Source of the DNA: an uncultured Bacillus sp.
Lineage (GTDB): Bacteria; Bacillota; Bacilli; Bacillales_B; DSM-18226
Reading direction: 5' to 3'
DNA: 64,000 nt
Assembly (NCBI RefSeq): GCF_946478885.1
Contig: NZ_CAMLDX010000003.1
Coordinates: forward strand, 1-64,000
The position numbers and the translations under genes are program-made. Numbering within the stretch: the first letter of the stretch is position 1; each line of letters begins with the position of its first letter. Under the pieces are notes generated by a model. The model searched no databases. It had not been told where the DNA came from and saw only the letters and a program-made list of their open reading frames with translations. This document shows positions 34,076-45,303 of this stretch, piece by piece.

Positions 34076-34410
34076 AAACTGGTATGCTCCTGTGTCAGCC
34101 AGCTGATAAATAAAGAACCGGTTTGAGCACCGCCTAAGGCAGAGAGAATTAAAAGACACTGTTTGAATAAATCTTTGGTTTCCCCCTCCAGTATTCCTCT
34201 TTCAAGAGTCGAAACAGCATCAAAGGTGCCGCCGATTGCGGTTACGATTGCCCAAATGTGAATCATATTCGACAAACGATAAATGAGGGTTAAAGGAGGT
34301 TTTCCTGTCAGAAATGCAGCCAATCCACCAATAATGGAGCCTCCGATTAAAACGCCAAGTGCAATAAAATAGCTTTGTAAAAATAGAGAAAAAAACGGTT
34401 GATTCTCCAT
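34072..34410 (-). CDS. ytrH: sporulation membrane protein YtrH
   Basis: The 112-residue protein has membrane helices at about 10-35, 48-66 and 80-104, with conserved Gly-rich GVLIGGSIIGGLAAF. It matches YtrH by size, topology and the coupled downstream ytrI. The pair diverges from dnaE, as in B. subtilis. An AAGGATGG ribosome site precedes the ATG. I could not identify a convincing sigma-E promoter. Confidence 0.88.
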   Translation of the reverse strand: MENQPFFSLFLQSYFIALGVLIGGSIIGGLAAFLTGKPPLTLIYRLSNMIHIWAIVTAIGGTFDAVSTLERGILEGETKDLFKQCLLILSALGGAQTGSLFISWLTQEHTSL

Positions 34411-34558
34411 ATTATCCCATCCTTATATGTTAATCAGTCTATTAAAACATATGGACAAAGCGTCCTAATTATGTACAGCCTCTCAAAGGAAAAATAGAAC
34501 GTATTTTCTTTTATACTTGAAAACCCTATAATAAATTCATAAGTCAATAAGGATGTGA

Positions 34559-37500
34559 ATGTTCGTGTCATTTATTCATCTTCATGTATATAGTGCGTTT
34601 AGTTTATTAACGAGCACAGCATCAATCGAACGGTTGGCGGAGGATGCAAAAGCAAAAGGGTATAAAGCTCTTGCATTAACCGATAGAAATGTCATGTATG
34701 GGATGATTTCTTTTTATAAAGAATGTGTAAAGCGTTCTATTAAGCCGATAATGGGATTAACCGTTGATGTACTAAGTGAATTCCAGGAGTCAAAAGCGTT
34801 TCCTCTTGTTCTGCTGGCAAAAAATCAAACCGGTTTTCAACAGTTACTGAAGATCACCAGCAGTGTACAGACAAAATCCCCGGAAGGAATCCCTGTAAAA
34901 TGGCTGAGACATTACGCAAAAGGATTATTTGCGATTTCACCTGGGATGGAAGGAGAAATTGAGCAGGCGTTATTAAATGAAGATATGGAAGCTGCGAAAA
35001 AGGTGCTTAAGCTTTATCAACAGCTTTTTGAAAATCAATCTTTTTTTCTTAGCATCCAAGATCACGGACTTTCTGTTGAGCAGCAGCTTAACCGCGCTGT
35101 TATTGAATTGGCGGAAGCTAATCAGGTTAAATTGGTGGCAACCAATCAAGTCTATTATTTACAAAAAGAGGATTCTTTCGCACAGGAATGCCTGCTTGCC
35201 ATCAAAAATGGACATAAATTACAGGATCAGGAAAGGGAAAGACTACAAAGCGATCAATATTACTTAAAAACTCCGGATGAAATGACAGAGTTATTCTCCT
35301 ATTATTCGGATGCTTTGGAAAATACACTTAAAATAGCTGAGGCCTGTAATGTGGTGATCGAACTGCATAAGACGAAACTGCCGAAATTTCCGACGGACAA
35401 GGGAATAACAGCAGAGCAGTTGCTGGAAACATTGTGTTGGCAGGGCTTTCAGGAAAGATATCTGGAAGCTGATGCAGAAATCAAGAAACGGTTGACATAT
35501 GAACTGTCCGTCATTAAGAAGATGAATTTCAGTGATTACTTTTTAATCGTCTGGGACTTTATGCGGTTTGCTAGGGAGTCAGGTATTCTTACAGGCCCTG
35601 GACGGGGTTCTGCAGCGGGTTCCATAGTGGCATATACTCTGTATATAACAGATGTTGATCCAATAGAGCATGATCTATTGTTCGAGCGTTTTTTGAATCC
35701 GGAACGAATCTCGATGCCGGATATTGATCTGGATTTTCCTGATCACAGGCGTGATGAAGTTATTCAATATGTAGCGAAAAAGTATGGACAGCTCCATGCT
35801 GCCCAAATTATCACCTTCGGGACATTTGCGGCTAAAGCGGTTTTGCGTGATGTAGGCAGAGTGTTTGGTCTTGATACGAAGGAGTTGGAAAAGTTGTCAA
35901 GAGCCGTGCCAGGTCAGCTTGGAATTACTCTTCAGGAAGCCTACCGCCAATCGCGCGGCCTGCAGGATTTTGTTCATGAGACGAAAGAGCAGAGACAGTT
36001 GTTTGAAACTGCGCTAAGGCTTGAAGGGCTGCCGCGCCATACCTCTATTCATGCCGCAGGTGTTGTGTTAAGCGAAGAAACTTTAGTGGAAGTTATCCCT
36101 ATTACAAAAGGTCATAATGATATATTTTTGACCCAGTACTCCATGGAGCATCTTGAGGAACTTGGATTACTGAAGATGGACTTTCTTGGATTAAGGAATC
36201 TATCGCTAATAGAATCAATCCTGTCTTCGATCTATCGCACCTCAGGAAAAAGACTCAATATTAAACAGATTCCTATGTATGATGAGGCCGCCTTTAATCT
36301 GCTTAGTGAGGGACGAACTACTGGGGTATTTCAACTGGAGTCGGAGGGAATGCGCAGTGTGCTAAGAAGATTGAAGCCGAACCGCTTCGAGGATATTGTG
36401 GCTGTTAATGCCCTCTACCGTCCGGGACCAATGGAAAATATCCCTCACTTCATTGAACGGAAGCACGGGCGTGAAAAGGTGCTCTACCCTCATCCTGATT
36501 TAAAGCCTATCCTGGAAAATACATATGGTGTCATTGTCTATCAGGAGCAAATCATGCAGATTGCTGCTAAAATGGCGGGTTTTTCACTTGGTGAAGCAGA
36601 TTTGCTGCGTCGCGCAGTAAGTAAAAAACAAAAAGAAGTGTTGGATCGCGAAAGGACACATTTTATTGCTGGTGCAGAACGGAATGAGTATCAAAGGGAT
36701 ATTGCCAATCAGGTATATGATTTGATTGTCCGCTTTGCAAATTATGGTTTTAATCGGAGCCATGCTGTTGCCTATAGTTTCATTGCTTATCAGCTTGCTT
36801 GGTTAAAGGCCCATTATCCTGCTTGCTTTATGGCCGCTATTCTTTCTTCGGCTGCAGGGAACGAGGAGAAAACAGCACAATATATCAGGGAACTGAAGCA
36901 AATGAATATTCCTTTACTACCTCCATCGGTTAACCGAAGCGGATATACCTATCTTGTGGAAAATGGGGCTGTTCGATATAGTCTAGCGGCAATTAAGGGG
37001 ATAGGGACTGTCGCTTTAAGAGAGATATTTCGTGCCCGTAAAGAGAAAAAATTCACTGATTTATTTGATTTCTGTATCCGTGTGCCCGTAAAGGCGGTCA
37101 ATAGAAAGACACTTGAGGCTCTGACGTTATCCGGCAGCTTTGACGAATTTGGCGAGGATCGGGCAGTGTTGCTGGCAAGTCTCGATGCAGCTTTGGATCA
37201 TGCGCAGCTGGTTCGCCCGGCAGGCGGGGAACAGGGAGATTTGTTTGCCAAGGATGAATTTGTGATTCAGCCCAAATATACCGCAGTTGAACCGATTCCG
37301 GCAGAAGAAAAGCTTCGTTTTGAAAAAGAAATTCTCGGCTTTTATTTGTCAGACCATCCTGTGTCATTATATGAACAGTATTTTTCCTTTTTAAATGTTA
37401 AACCATTATATGAATTTACATTCTCTCAACCCTTTGGCAGGTCAGTTGTTTATATTAGCGCGATAAAAAAAATCCGTACGAAAAAAGGAGAGCCGATGGC

Positions 37501-37690
37501 TTTCCTAACGGTAAGTGATCAAAGTGGGGATATGGAAGCCGTGATTTTTCCAAATGTATTAAGAAAAACAGGAGCCAGTATTGTACCAGGAATGATCCTG
37601 CTCATTGATGCAAAATTGGAACAGCGTCGGGGCAAAAGTCAGCTGATTATCCAGCGGGGGGAAAACATCGCAAATGTAGTAAAAAACTAA
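34559..37690 (+). CDS. dnaE: DNA polymerase III alpha subunit DnaE
   Basis: The 1043-residue polymerase extends RNA primers on the lagging strand before PolC takes over. It has the N-terminal PHP domain (FIHLHVYSAFSLL, 5-17), the polymerase core with catalytic aspartates D388 and D390 in MPDIDLDFPDHRR, FNRSHAVAYS (about 733-742), a helix-hairpin-helix region (810-850), and a C-terminal OB fold (about 945-1035). It is about 70 residues shorter than B. subtilis DnaE, ending just after the OB fold. The ATG at 34559 has AAGG 6 nt upstream; a GTG two codons later is possible. Confidence 0.97.
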   Translation: MFVSFIHLHVYSAFSLLTSTASIERLAEDAKAKGYKALALTDRNVMYGMISFYKECVKRSIKPIMGLTVDVLSEFQESKAFPLVLLAKNQTGFQQLLKITSSVQTKSPEGIPVKWLRHYAKGLFAISPGMEGEIEQALLNEDMEAAKKVLKLYQQLFENQSFFLSIQDHGLSVEQQLNRAVIELAEANQVKLVATNQVYYLQKEDSFAQECLLAIKNGHKLQDQERERLQSDQYYLKTPDEMTELFSYYSDALENTLKIAEACNVVIELHKTKLPKFPTDKGITAEQLLETLCWQGFQERYLEADAEIKKRLTYELSVIKKMNFSDYFLIVWDFMRFARESGILTGPGRGSAAGSIVAYTLYITDVDPIEHDLLFERFLNPERISMPDIDLDFPDHRRDEVIQYVAKKYGQLHAAQIITFGTFAAKAVLRDVGRVFGLDTKELEKLSRAVPGQLGITLQEAYRQSRGLQDFVHETKEQRQLFETALRLEGLPRHTSIHAAGVVLSEETLVEVIPITKGHNDIFLTQYSMEHLEELGLLKMDFLGLRNLSLIESILSSIYRTSGKRLNIKQIPMYDEAAFNLLSEGRTTGVFQLESEGMRSVLRRLKPNRFEDIVAVNALYRPGPMENIPHFIERKHGREKVLYPHPDLKPILENTYGVIVYQEQIMQIAAKMAGFSLGEADLLRRAVSKKQKEVLDRERTHFIAGAERNEYQRDIANQVYDLIVRFANYGFNRSHAVAYSFIAYQLAWLKAHYPACFMAAILSSAAGNEEKTAQYIRELKQMNIPLLPPSVNRSGYTYLVENGAVRYSLAAIKGIGTVALREIFRARKEKKFTDLFDFCIRVPVKAVNRKTLEALTLSGSFDEFGEDRAVLLASLDAALDHAQLVRPAGGEQGDLFAKDEFVIQPKYTAVEPIPAEEKLRFEKEILGFYLSDHPVSLYEQYFSFLNVKPLYEFTFSQPFGRSVVYISAIKKIRTKKGEPMAFLTVSDQSGDMEAVIFPNVLRKTGASIVPGMILLIDAKLEQRRGKSQLIIQRGENIANVVKN

Positions 37691-37888
37691 ATAAATTTGA
37701 ATGAATTTTTAAAATCACGAACGCATCTTTATTAAAAGAAAAGAAAATGTTATAGTTTTAGAATGATAGGTGTTATATTACACATTTAACATGGGTAGGA
37801 TGTGGTAGATACATGTCCGGTATCAGGTTATTTCGTGTTTTATGATAAGAGTGTAAATTATTAGATGAATCAAGTAGAGGGAGTGTAA

Positions 37889-39130
37889 ATGGTGACATTA
37901 AGAGAAGAAGCGCTGCACATGCATCGAGAACACAAGGGGAAACTGGAATCAAAATCAAAAGTAAGGGTTCAAAACGGTAAGGACTTAAGTCTCGCTTATT
38001 CTCCTGGTGTAGCAGAACCATGTAAGGAGATTTATGATAAACCGGATACTGTATATGAATACACGATGAAGGGCAATATGGTTGCGGTTGTGACAGACGG
38101 TACTGCGGTATTGGGTCTGGGGAATATTGGACCGGAGGCAGCGCTCCCGGTTATGGAGGGCAAAGCGGTGCTGTTTAAGAGTTTTGCGGGTGTTGATGCC
38201 TTTCCAATCTGTTTAAATACAACGGATACAGAAAAAATTATCGAAACCGTTAAGTTGCTCGAACCTACATTTGGCGGAATAAATCTCGAAGATATTGCCG
38301 CTCCTCATTGCTTTGAAATTGAAGAAAGACTAAAAAAAGAAGTGAATATCCCGGTATTTCATGATGACCAGCATGGAACGGCGATTGTGACAGTAGCTGG
38401 TTTATTAAATGCCTTAAAGCTTGTGAATAAAAAAATCTCTGAAATTAAAGTTGTTGCAAATGGTGCAGGTGCAGCCGGAATCGCCATTATTAAATTACTT
38501 CACTTCTTCGGAGTCCGCGACATCATTATGTGTGATACAAAGGGTGCCATTTATGAAGGGCGCACGGTGGGAATGAATGATGTGAAAAATGAAGTGGCTA
38601 AGTTTACGAACAGTGAAAACAAAACAGGAAGCCTAAAAGATGTCATTATCGGAGCTGATGTTTTTATTGGTGTATCTGCGGCAGGCGCGCTTTCTCAAGA
38701 TATGGTAAAATTAATGAATAGGGATCCCATTATCTTTGCCATGGCCAATCCGAATCCCGAAATTATTCCGAATGATGCAAAGGCAGCCGGTGCAGCAGTT
38801 ATAGGCACAGGGCGCTCGGATTACCCTAACCAGGTCAATAATGTCCTAGCATTCCCGGGAATCTTTAGGGGAGCGCTTGATGTAAGAGCGACACATATTA
38901 ATGAACAGATGAAAGTAGCAGCGGTTAAAGCGATTGCCGGATTGATTCAAGAATCAGAGCTTAATGCAGATTATGTCATCCCTGGACCTTTTGATCCAAG
39001 AGTTGCCCCGACTGTTGCAGCAGCCGTTGCTCAAGCCGCTATGGAAACTGGTGTAGCGCGGTTAAAGGTAGAACCGGAAGAAATCAAAGAAAGAACTCGC
39101 AAACTTGCCTATATCGGAAAAAGTGAGTGA
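37889..39130 (+). CDS. ytsJ: malic enzyme (NADP type, YtsJ)
   Basis: The 413-residue enzyme decarboxylates malate to pyruvate and supplies NADPH. Signatures include LAYSPGVAEPC (about 33-43), VVTDGTAVLGLGNIG (about 70-84), FHDDQHGTAIV (about 158-168) and the dinucleotide-binding ANGAGAAG (about 192-199). Size and location between dnaE and accD match B. subtilis YtsJ, the NADP-dependent housekeeping form. It is followed 7 nt later by a GntR-type regulator, so the two are probably co-transcribed. Confidence 0.93.
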   Translation: MVTLREEALHMHREHKGKLESKSKVRVQNGKDLSLAYSPGVAEPCKEIYDKPDTVYEYTMKGNMVAVVTDGTAVLGLGNIGPEAALPVMEGKAVLFKSFAGVDAFPICLNTTDTEKIIETVKLLEPTFGGINLEDIAAPHCFEIEERLKKEVNIPVFHDDQHGTAIVTVAGLLNALKLVNKKISEIKVVANGAGAAGIAIIKLLHFFGVRDIIMCDTKGAIYEGRTVGMNDVKNEVAKFTNSENKTGSLKDVIIGADVFIGVSAAGALSQDMVKLMNRDPIIFAMANPNPEIIPNDAKAAGAAVIGTGRSDYPNQVNNVLAFPGIFRGALDVRATHINEQMKVAAVKAIAGLIQESELNADYVIPGPFDPRVAPTVAAAVAQAAMETGVARLKVEPEEIKERTRKLAYIGKSE

Positions 39131-39137
39131 TTATTGA

Positions 39138-39755
39138 TTGTATTCCGAACATAAGGTATATATAGAAATTGTCAAACAGTTAAGAGAGATGATTTTTCGG
39201 GAACAATTGAAGCCTGGAGATAAATTACCTTCAGAGCGGGAATTATCGGAGCGTCTAATGGTTGGACGCTCCTCCGTTCGTGAAGCGCTACGGGCGCTGG
39301 AATTATTAGGGTTAATTGAGACAAAAAGAGGAGAAGGCACTTTTATCAGGGACTTCAGAGGACATCATTTGGTTCAGCTGCTTAGTACGTTTATCCTTCA
39401 CGACCAAGCAGCAAAAAGGGATGTCCAGGATACAAAATTCTTAATAGAATTAGATAGCCTGTTCCTGGCCATGAATAAGCAGGGTCCCAAAGCATTCGCT
39501 GAATTAAAAAAATGGGTGGAAAGCAGCCAGTTTAATGATGACGAATTTTTTTTCAAGATGATTATGCTTTCTGATAATCATTTGTTGTTTCGAATATGGA
39601 CAATTCTAAATGACTATTATCATTCTTTGGAATTAACACGTCAAATATTCACGAAACAGGAATATTTGACGCTTATTGACACTCTTAATTCAAAAGATGA
39701 AGGAAAAGTTCGTCGAGCATATGAGGATTTCAGGAAATTGTCGTATAATGGATGA
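39138..39755 (+). CDS. GntR/FadR-subfamily transcriptional regulator
   Basis: The 205-residue protein has an N-terminal GntR winged helix (about 5-72: PGDKLPSERELSERLMVGRSSVREALRALELLGLI is the classic recognition region) and a helical FCD/FadR-type effector domain (about 90-200) that looks short and poorly conserved in its metal ligands. Start is TTG at 39138 with only a weak ribosome site, consistent with coupling to ytsJ. A perfect FadR-type palindrome lies 90 bp downstream, before accD, so it probably senses a metabolite linking malate/pyruvate to fatty-acid synthesis. Effector unknown. Confidence 0.85.
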   Translation: MYSEHKVYIEIVKQLREMIFREQLKPGDKLPSERELSERLMVGRSSVREALRALELLGLIETKRGEGTFIRDFRGHHLVQLLSTFILHDQAAKRDVQDTKFLIELDSLFLAMNKQGPKAFAELKKWVESSQFNDDEFFFKMIMLSDNHLLFRIWTILNDYYHSLELTRQIFTKQEYLTLIDTLNSKDEGKVRRAYEDFRKLSYNG

Positions 39756-39847
39756 AAGATTTTAACATCATTTCTCTTTTTCCGCTTTTATAATTTATAA
39801 TGGATATATGGATACATTTCCAAAAGCTGGTTAGCTTATTCTACCTC

Positions 39848-39862
39848 AGTGGTCAGACCACT
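39848..39862 (+). promoter_or_regulatory. perfect FadR/GntR-type operator upstream of accDA
   Basis: AGTGGTCAGACCACT is a perfect 15-bp palindrome containing TGGTCAGACCA, the TGGTC-N-GACCA pattern bound by FadR-subfamily GntR regulators. It lies 43 bp before the accD start and just beyond TATAAT-like sequence near 39790-39803, so binding would block promoter clearance or overlap a nearer promoter. The obvious candidate binder is the gene directly upstream. Confidence 0.7.
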
Positions 39863-39905
39863 TATCAACCTAATTTTCGCTCGAATTAACAAGGGAGGTT
39901 TCACC

Positions 39906-40784
39906 TTGCTTAAAGATTTATTTACAAAATCGACAAAGAAAAAATATGCAACCATTCCTACGGCTAACGCCAAGCAGGATGTTCCCGAAGGAATAATGAC
40001 AAAATGTCCTGAATGTAAAAAAATAATGTATACAAAGGAATTAGTCAAAAATTTAAAAGTATGCTTATATTGTGGACACCATCATCCTATGAAGGCACAA
40101 GAACGTTTGGAGTTTTTTCTAGATGACGGCTCCTTTGAGGAATTGGACTGTGAGCTTATTACGGTAAATCCGCTAGAGTTTCCCGGATACTTAGAAAAAA
40201 TTGAAAAGGATCGGATAAAAACGAATCTGAACGAGGCGGTTGTTACCGGGATTGGAACGGTGGGAGGCATAAAAACAGCAGTAGCCGTTATGGATTCAAC
40301 CTTTCGTATGGCTAGTATGGGCTCTGTTGTAGGAGAGAAAATAACGCGGGCAATTGAAAAAGCGGATGAATTGTCTTTACCATTTATTATTTTCACAGCC
40401 TCGGGCGGAGCAAGAATGCAGGAAGGGATTTTAAGCTTAATGCAAATGGCTAAGACCAGTGTAGCATTAAAGCGATTCAATGACCATGGAGGACTGTATA
40501 TCTCGATTATGACACATCCGACAACGGGTGGTGTCTCAGCAAGCTTTGCTTCTCTGGGAGATTATAATCTTGCTGAACCGGGCGCTCTAATTGGGTTCGC
40601 CGGTAAAAGGGTGATTGAGCAGACGATCCGTGAAGAGCTTCCAGAGGATTTTCAAACGGCGGAATTTCAACTGGAACATGGACAAGTAGATGCTGTTATT
40701 TCCCGTCTCGAATTAAAGGAGAAAGTGATTAATATATTAGAGATTCATCAACCGGGAGGTGTACCTGAATGGCAGGAGAATTAG
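39906..40784 (+). CDS. accD: acetyl-CoA carboxylase carboxyltransferase beta subunit
   Basis: The 292-residue subunit, with AccA, moves the carboxyl group from biotin to acetyl-CoA to make malonyl-CoA. The N-terminal zinc ribbon is CPECKK...CLYCGHH (about 36-60), followed by the crotonase-like domain with [10 protein letters not shown] and [15 protein letters not shown] chose the TTG at 39906 (MLKDLFTK, as in B. subtilis) with GGGAGG 7 nt upstream; a longer frame reads through the operator. accA overlaps its end by 16 bp. Confidence 0.96.
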   Translation: MLKDLFTKSTKKKYATIPTANAKQDVPEGIMTKCPECKKIMYTKELVKNLKVCLYCGHHHPMKAQERLEFFLDDGSFEELDCELITVNPLEFPGYLEKIEKDRIKTNLNEAVVTGIGTVGGIKTAVAVMDSTFRMASMGSVVGEKITRAIEKADELSLPFIIFTASGGARMQEGILSLMQMAKTSVALKRFNDHGGLYISIMTHPTTGGVSASFASLGDYNLAEPGALIGFAGKRVIEQTIREELPEDFQTAEFQLEHGQVDAVISRLELKEKVINILEIHQPGGVPEWQEN

Positions 40785-41746
40785 AATTTGAAAAGCCTAT
40801 TATCGAGCTGAGGAAAAAAATCGCAGATTTAAAGGAATTTACCAAAAATGCTGATGTTGATTTATCCATGGAGATTGAAAAGCTCGAAAAACGTCTCTTG
40901 AAGCTGGAAAAAGATATTTATGATCATCTTCAGCCATGGGATCGGGTTCAAATTGCGCGTCATCCAGGCAGGCCGACAACATTGGATTATATTTCACTTT
41001 TGTTCACTGATTTTTTTGAATGTCATGGAGACCGGGCTTTTGCAGATGATGCAGCGATAGTCGGAGGAATTGCCAAGTTTAAAGGGATTCCCATTACAGT
41101 GGTCGGGCATCAGCGGGGGAAGGATACAAAGGAGAATATTCGTCGTAACTTCGGAATGCCACATCCGGAAGGTTTTCGAAAAGCGCTCCGTTTAATGAAA
41201 CAAGCGGATAAATTTAATCGCCCCATTATTTGTTTTATCGATACAAAGGGTGCGTTTCCGGGAAAAACAGCAGAGGAGCGCGGACAGAGTGAGGCTATTG
41301 CCCGAAATCTGCTGGAGATGGCAGGCTTTAAAGTACCCATTATATGTATGGTTATAGGTGAAGGCGGAAGCGGTGGAGCATTGGCTTTGGGAATTGGCAA
41401 CCATATTCATATGCTGGAGAATTCTACGTATTCGGTAATATCACCAGAAGGAGCGGCTTCTATTCTTTGGAAAGACTCCGGACTTGCTATCCAAGCAGCA
41501 GAATCCATGAAAATCACGGCTCCAGATTTAAAGGAATTAGGAGTCATTGATCAAATCATACCTGAGATAAAGGGCGGTGCTCATAAGGACATGAAGGAGC
41601 AGGCTGCTCATATTGAAAAGGTGCTAGTTGAGTCATTAAAAGAGCTCATGAATTGGGACAAGGAGGAGCTCGTATCCCGACGCTATGATAAATATAAGAA
41701 AATAGGTGAATTTTCGTTATTAAATGAGTATATAGGGGTAAAATAA
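40769..41746 (+). CDS. accA: acetyl-CoA carboxylase carboxyltransferase alpha subunit
   Basis: The 325-residue subunit begins with a helical coiled-coil region ([21 protein letters not shown]) and then the carboxyltransferase fold with [30 protein letters not shown] and [12 protein letters not shown] signatures. It forms the alpha2-beta2 complex with AccD for the committed step of fatty-acid synthesis. The ATG overlaps accD by 16 bp, with GGGAGGTG upstream. A strong terminator follows. Confidence 0.98.
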   Translation: MAGELEFEKPIIELRKKIADLKEFTKNADVDLSMEIEKLEKRLLKLEKDIYDHLQPWDRVQIARHPGRPTTLDYISLLFTDFFECHGDRAFADDAAIVGGIAKFKGIPITVVGHQRGKDTKENIRRNFGMPHPEGFRKALRLMKQADKFNRPIICFIDTKGAFPGKTAEERGQSEAIARNLLEMAGFKVPIICMVIGEGGSGGALALGIGNHIHMLENSTYSVISPEGAASILWKDSGLAIQAAESMKITAPDLKELGVIDQIIPEIKGGAHKDMKEQAAHIEKVLVESLKELMNWDKEELVSRRYDKYKKIGEFSLLNEYIGVK

Positions 41747-41776
41747 AAAACGTACTTTTCTGGTACGTTTTTTATT
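41745..41776 (+). terminator. accDA terminator
   Basis: AAAAAACGTAC and GTACGTTTTTT around a TTTTCTG loop, starting at the accA stop codon. Confidence 0.9.
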
Positions 41777-41829
41777 TATGGAAATGCTTTGCTACTGAGA
41801 AAATGATAAAATTAGGCTATTTATCACAT

Positions 41830-41877
41830 AAAAGCCGGGGGAAACGGTTTCATTTACCCGATAATTCCGCCTTTTAT
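41830..41877. other. imperfect hairpin upstream of pfkA
   Basis: AAAAGCCGG and CCGCCTTTT pair imperfectly around a GC-rich middle containing GGGGGAAACGG and CCCG. No adjacent gene ends here. Together with a TATAAT near 41950 it is the only notable content between accA and pfkA. Confidence 0.3.
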
Positions 41878-42006
41878 ATGAATTATATAGATTCAGTTGT
41901 GGATACCGCTTCCTTCGTGTTATTTTAGAAATATTCCTGTATTCACTTATAATTGTCTTTATTAGCAAAGGCTGCAAAGCAGATTCCTGTTGTATACATA
42001 GTGTAA

Positions 42007-42993
<987 letters not shown>

Positions 42994-43025
42994 CAAATGT
43001 TTATTACCCCAAGGAGGTTTATGAT

Positions 43026-44786
43026 ATGCGAAAAACAAAAATTGTTTGTACCATAGGTCCCGCAAGTGAAAGTGTTGAAAAATTAACTCAGCTCATTAAG
43101 GCAGGAATGAATGTCGCACGGTTAAATTTCTCACATGGTAATCATGAAGAACATGCACAGCGAATCAATAATATTCGCAAGGCTGCCCAACAGACAGGGA
43201 AAAATGTTGCGATTCTTCTTGATACAAAAGGTCCGGAAATACGGACTCATAATATGGTGAATGGAGCTATCGAGCTACAGGTAGGAAGTAAATCCATTAT
43301 CTCGATGACAGAGGTGGAAGGGACACCGGAAAAGTGCTCGGTTACATATGAAGGCTTAATTGATGACGTAGAAGAAGGTTCTAAAATTTTGCTGGATGAT
43401 GGCTTAATTGGTCTTGAGGTGACAAAAGTTGATAAGGCTAATGGTGAAATCCATGTCAATGTGTTAAATACGGGAACGTTAAAGAATAAAAAGGGCGTAA
43501 ATGTACCAGGCGTGTCTGTAAATCTCCCAGGAATTACAGAAAAAGATACTAGCGATATTTTGTTTGGCATCGGTCAAAAAATTGACTTTATTGCTGCTTC
43601 CTTTGTACGCCGGCCTTCAGACGTTTTGGAAATTAAGAAATTACTTGAAGAAAATCAAGCTACATATATTCAAATTATCCCTAAGATTGAAAATCAGGAG
43701 GGAGTCGACAACATTGATGATATTCTTGAAGTCTCTGATGGGTTGATGGTTGCCCGTGGAGATTTAGGTGTTGAGATTCCGGCGGAGGAAGTTCCTTTAG
43801 TGCAAAAGAATTTAATCAAAAAATGCAATGCACTTGGGAAACCGGTTATTACAGCTACGCAAATGCTGGATTCCATGCAGAGAAATCCGCGTCCTACACG
43901 TGCTGAAGCCAGCGATGTGGCTAACGCAATCTTTGATGGCACAGATGCAATTATGCTTTCAGGAGAAACAGCTGCCGGATCTTATCCTGTAGAAGCGGTA
44001 CAGACTATGCATAATATTGCCTCACGTGCAGAAACAGCTTTGGACCATCGTAAAATTTTATCGATGCACAGTAAGAACAGCGAACATACCATTACGGATG
44101 CTATCGGACAATCTGTTGCCCATACGGCTTTAAATTTAGAATGTAATGCCATAATTACATCAACGGAGAGTGGGTATACAGCAAGAATGATTTCTAAATA
44201 TCGTCCTAAAGTACCGATTGTTGCCGTTACGGCAAATGATCATGTGTTAAGAAGACTTGCATTGGTGTGGGGAGTATACCCGCAGTTGGGGCAGAAATCA
44301 GAAACTACAGATGATATGCTTGAAAATGCTGTAACAGAAAGCTTAAACAGCGGTTTTGTATCCCATGGAGATTTAGTCATTATTACAGCTGGTGTACCTG
44401 TTGGAGAAGCCGGAACAACCAATCTAATGAAAATTCACCTTGTTGGGGATATCCTTGGAAAAGGACAGGGAATTGGACGGAAATCGGCATATGGAAAAGT
44501 AGTAATTGCGAAAAACTCGCAGGAAGCTCAAGAGAAGGTGAAAGAAGGTTCTATTCTGGTCACGATTGGCTCTGACAAGGAATTGGTTGCGTCTATTGAA
44601 AAATGCAGCGCGCTTATTACGGAGGAAGGCGGGCTAACAAGCCATGCCGCTGTTGTAGGTTTAAATATTGGCATTCCGGTTATTGTAGGTGTGGCAAAGG
44701 CCACCGAACTGTTTAAGGATGGTCAGGAAATTACGGTAGATGCACAAAGCGGAGTCATCTATAACGGACATGCAAGTGTGTTATAA
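43026..44786 (+). CDS. pyk: pyruvate kinase with C-terminal PEP-utiliser domain
   Basis: The 586-residue enzyme makes pyruvate and ATP from PEP. The catalytic region includes [18 protein letters not shown] (about 218-235), the Mg/K site and [10 protein letters not shown], then ATQMLDSM. Bacilli carry an extra C-terminal domain of about 110 residues similar to the phosphohistidine domain of PEP synthase, present here as [16 protein letters not shown] (about 531-546) with its His. AAGGAGG precedes the ATG. Co-transcribed with pfkA. Confidence 0.99.
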   Translation: MRKTKIVCTIGPASESVEKLTQLIKAGMNVARLNFSHGNHEEHAQRINNIRKAAQQTGKNVAILLDTKGPEIRTHNMVNGAIELQVGSKSIISMTEVEGTPEKCSVTYEGLIDDVEEGSKILLDDGLIGLEVTKVDKANGEIHVNVLNTGTLKNKKGVNVPGVSVNLPGITEKDTSDILFGIGQKIDFIAASFVRRPSDVLEIKKLLEENQATYIQIIPKIENQEGVDNIDDILEVSDGLMVARGDLGVEIPAEEVPLVQKNLIKKCNALGKPVITATQMLDSMQRNPRPTRAEASDVANAIFDGTDAIMLSGETAAGSYPVEAVQTMHNIASRAETALDHRKILSMHSKNSEHTITDAIGQSVAHTALNLECNAIITSTESGYTARMISKYRPKVPIVAVTANDHVLRRLALVWGVYPQLGQKSETTDDMLENAVTESLNSGFVSHGDLVIITAGVPVGEAGTTNLMKIHLVGDILGKGQGIGRKSAYGKVVIAKNSQEAQEKVKEGSILVTIGSDKELVASIEKCSALITEEGGLTSHAAVVGLNIGIPVIVGVAKATELFKDGQEITVDAQSGVIYNGHASVL

Positions 44787-44796
44787 TCGGTAGTGA

Positions 44797-44828
44797 GGGA
44801 AGGAAGGCGATTCCTTCCTTTTCCTTTT
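44797..44828 (+). terminator. pfkA-pyk terminator
   Basis: GGGAAGGAA pairs with TTCCTTCC around a GGCGA loop and is followed by TTTTCCTTTT. Confidence 0.75.
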
Positions 44829-44848
44829 AAGGTTAAGGGGGATAGCAA

Positions 44849-45238
44849 ATGATGCGGATATTGCTTTTATTATTGATCACAATTCCGGCTGCGGAGATTG
44901 GAATTCTCCTTTTTTCAGGGAAGATGATAGGTGTCCTGCCAACGGTCCTAATGATTATTTTCACGGGTATTTTGGGGGCAGTATTAGCGAAGAAACAAGG
45001 ACTTAAAACGATTCGCAAGGCGAATGAGCAGCTTCAGTACGGCAGAGTGCCAGGGGACGAAATGATGGATGGACTATGTATAGTAATAGGCGGAATTTTC
45101 CTGTTGACACCCGGATTTTTGACTGACTTGCTTGGAATTCTTCTACTTTTACCTCCGACGAGATCCTTTATGAAGCCATTAATGATGAAAATGCTGCAAA
45201 GATGGATGGATAAAAACACATTTACCATTATCAGATAA
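44849..45238 (+). CDS. fxsA: FxsA family membrane protein
   Basis: The 129-residue protein has membrane helices at about 3-22, 26-46 and 75-100 and the family motif PGFLTDLLGILLLLPPTR (about 89-106). FxsA of E. coli affects phage exclusion when overproduced; the Bacillus role (YtzA) is unknown. It follows pyk, as in B. subtilis. Two adjacent ATG codons are possible; GGGGGA favours the first or second equally. Confidence 0.9.
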   Translation: MMRILLLLLITIPAAEIGILLFSGKMIGVLPTVLMIIFTGILGAVLAKKQGLKTIRKANEQLQYGRVPGDEMMDGLCIVIGGIFLLTPGFLTDLLGILLLLPPTRSFMKPLMMKMLQRWMDKNTFTIIR

Positions 45239-45242
45239 AGAT

Positions 45243-45274
45243 ACCGTCAGCCGGAAAAGAGACTGACGGTTTTC
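45243..45274. terminator. terminator fxsA / ytvI
   Basis: ACCGTCAG (45243-45250) and CTGACGGT (45263-45270) with TTTTC after, between convergent genes. Confidence 0.75.
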
Positions 45275-45303
45275 GGCAGGAGAATTTTAGGGGACTACGA
45301 TGA

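Noticed and set aside
34411..34558. Sigma-E promoter upstream of ytrH
   Set aside because: CATATG and CATATAAG are present but the spacing is about three bases too long for the consensus.
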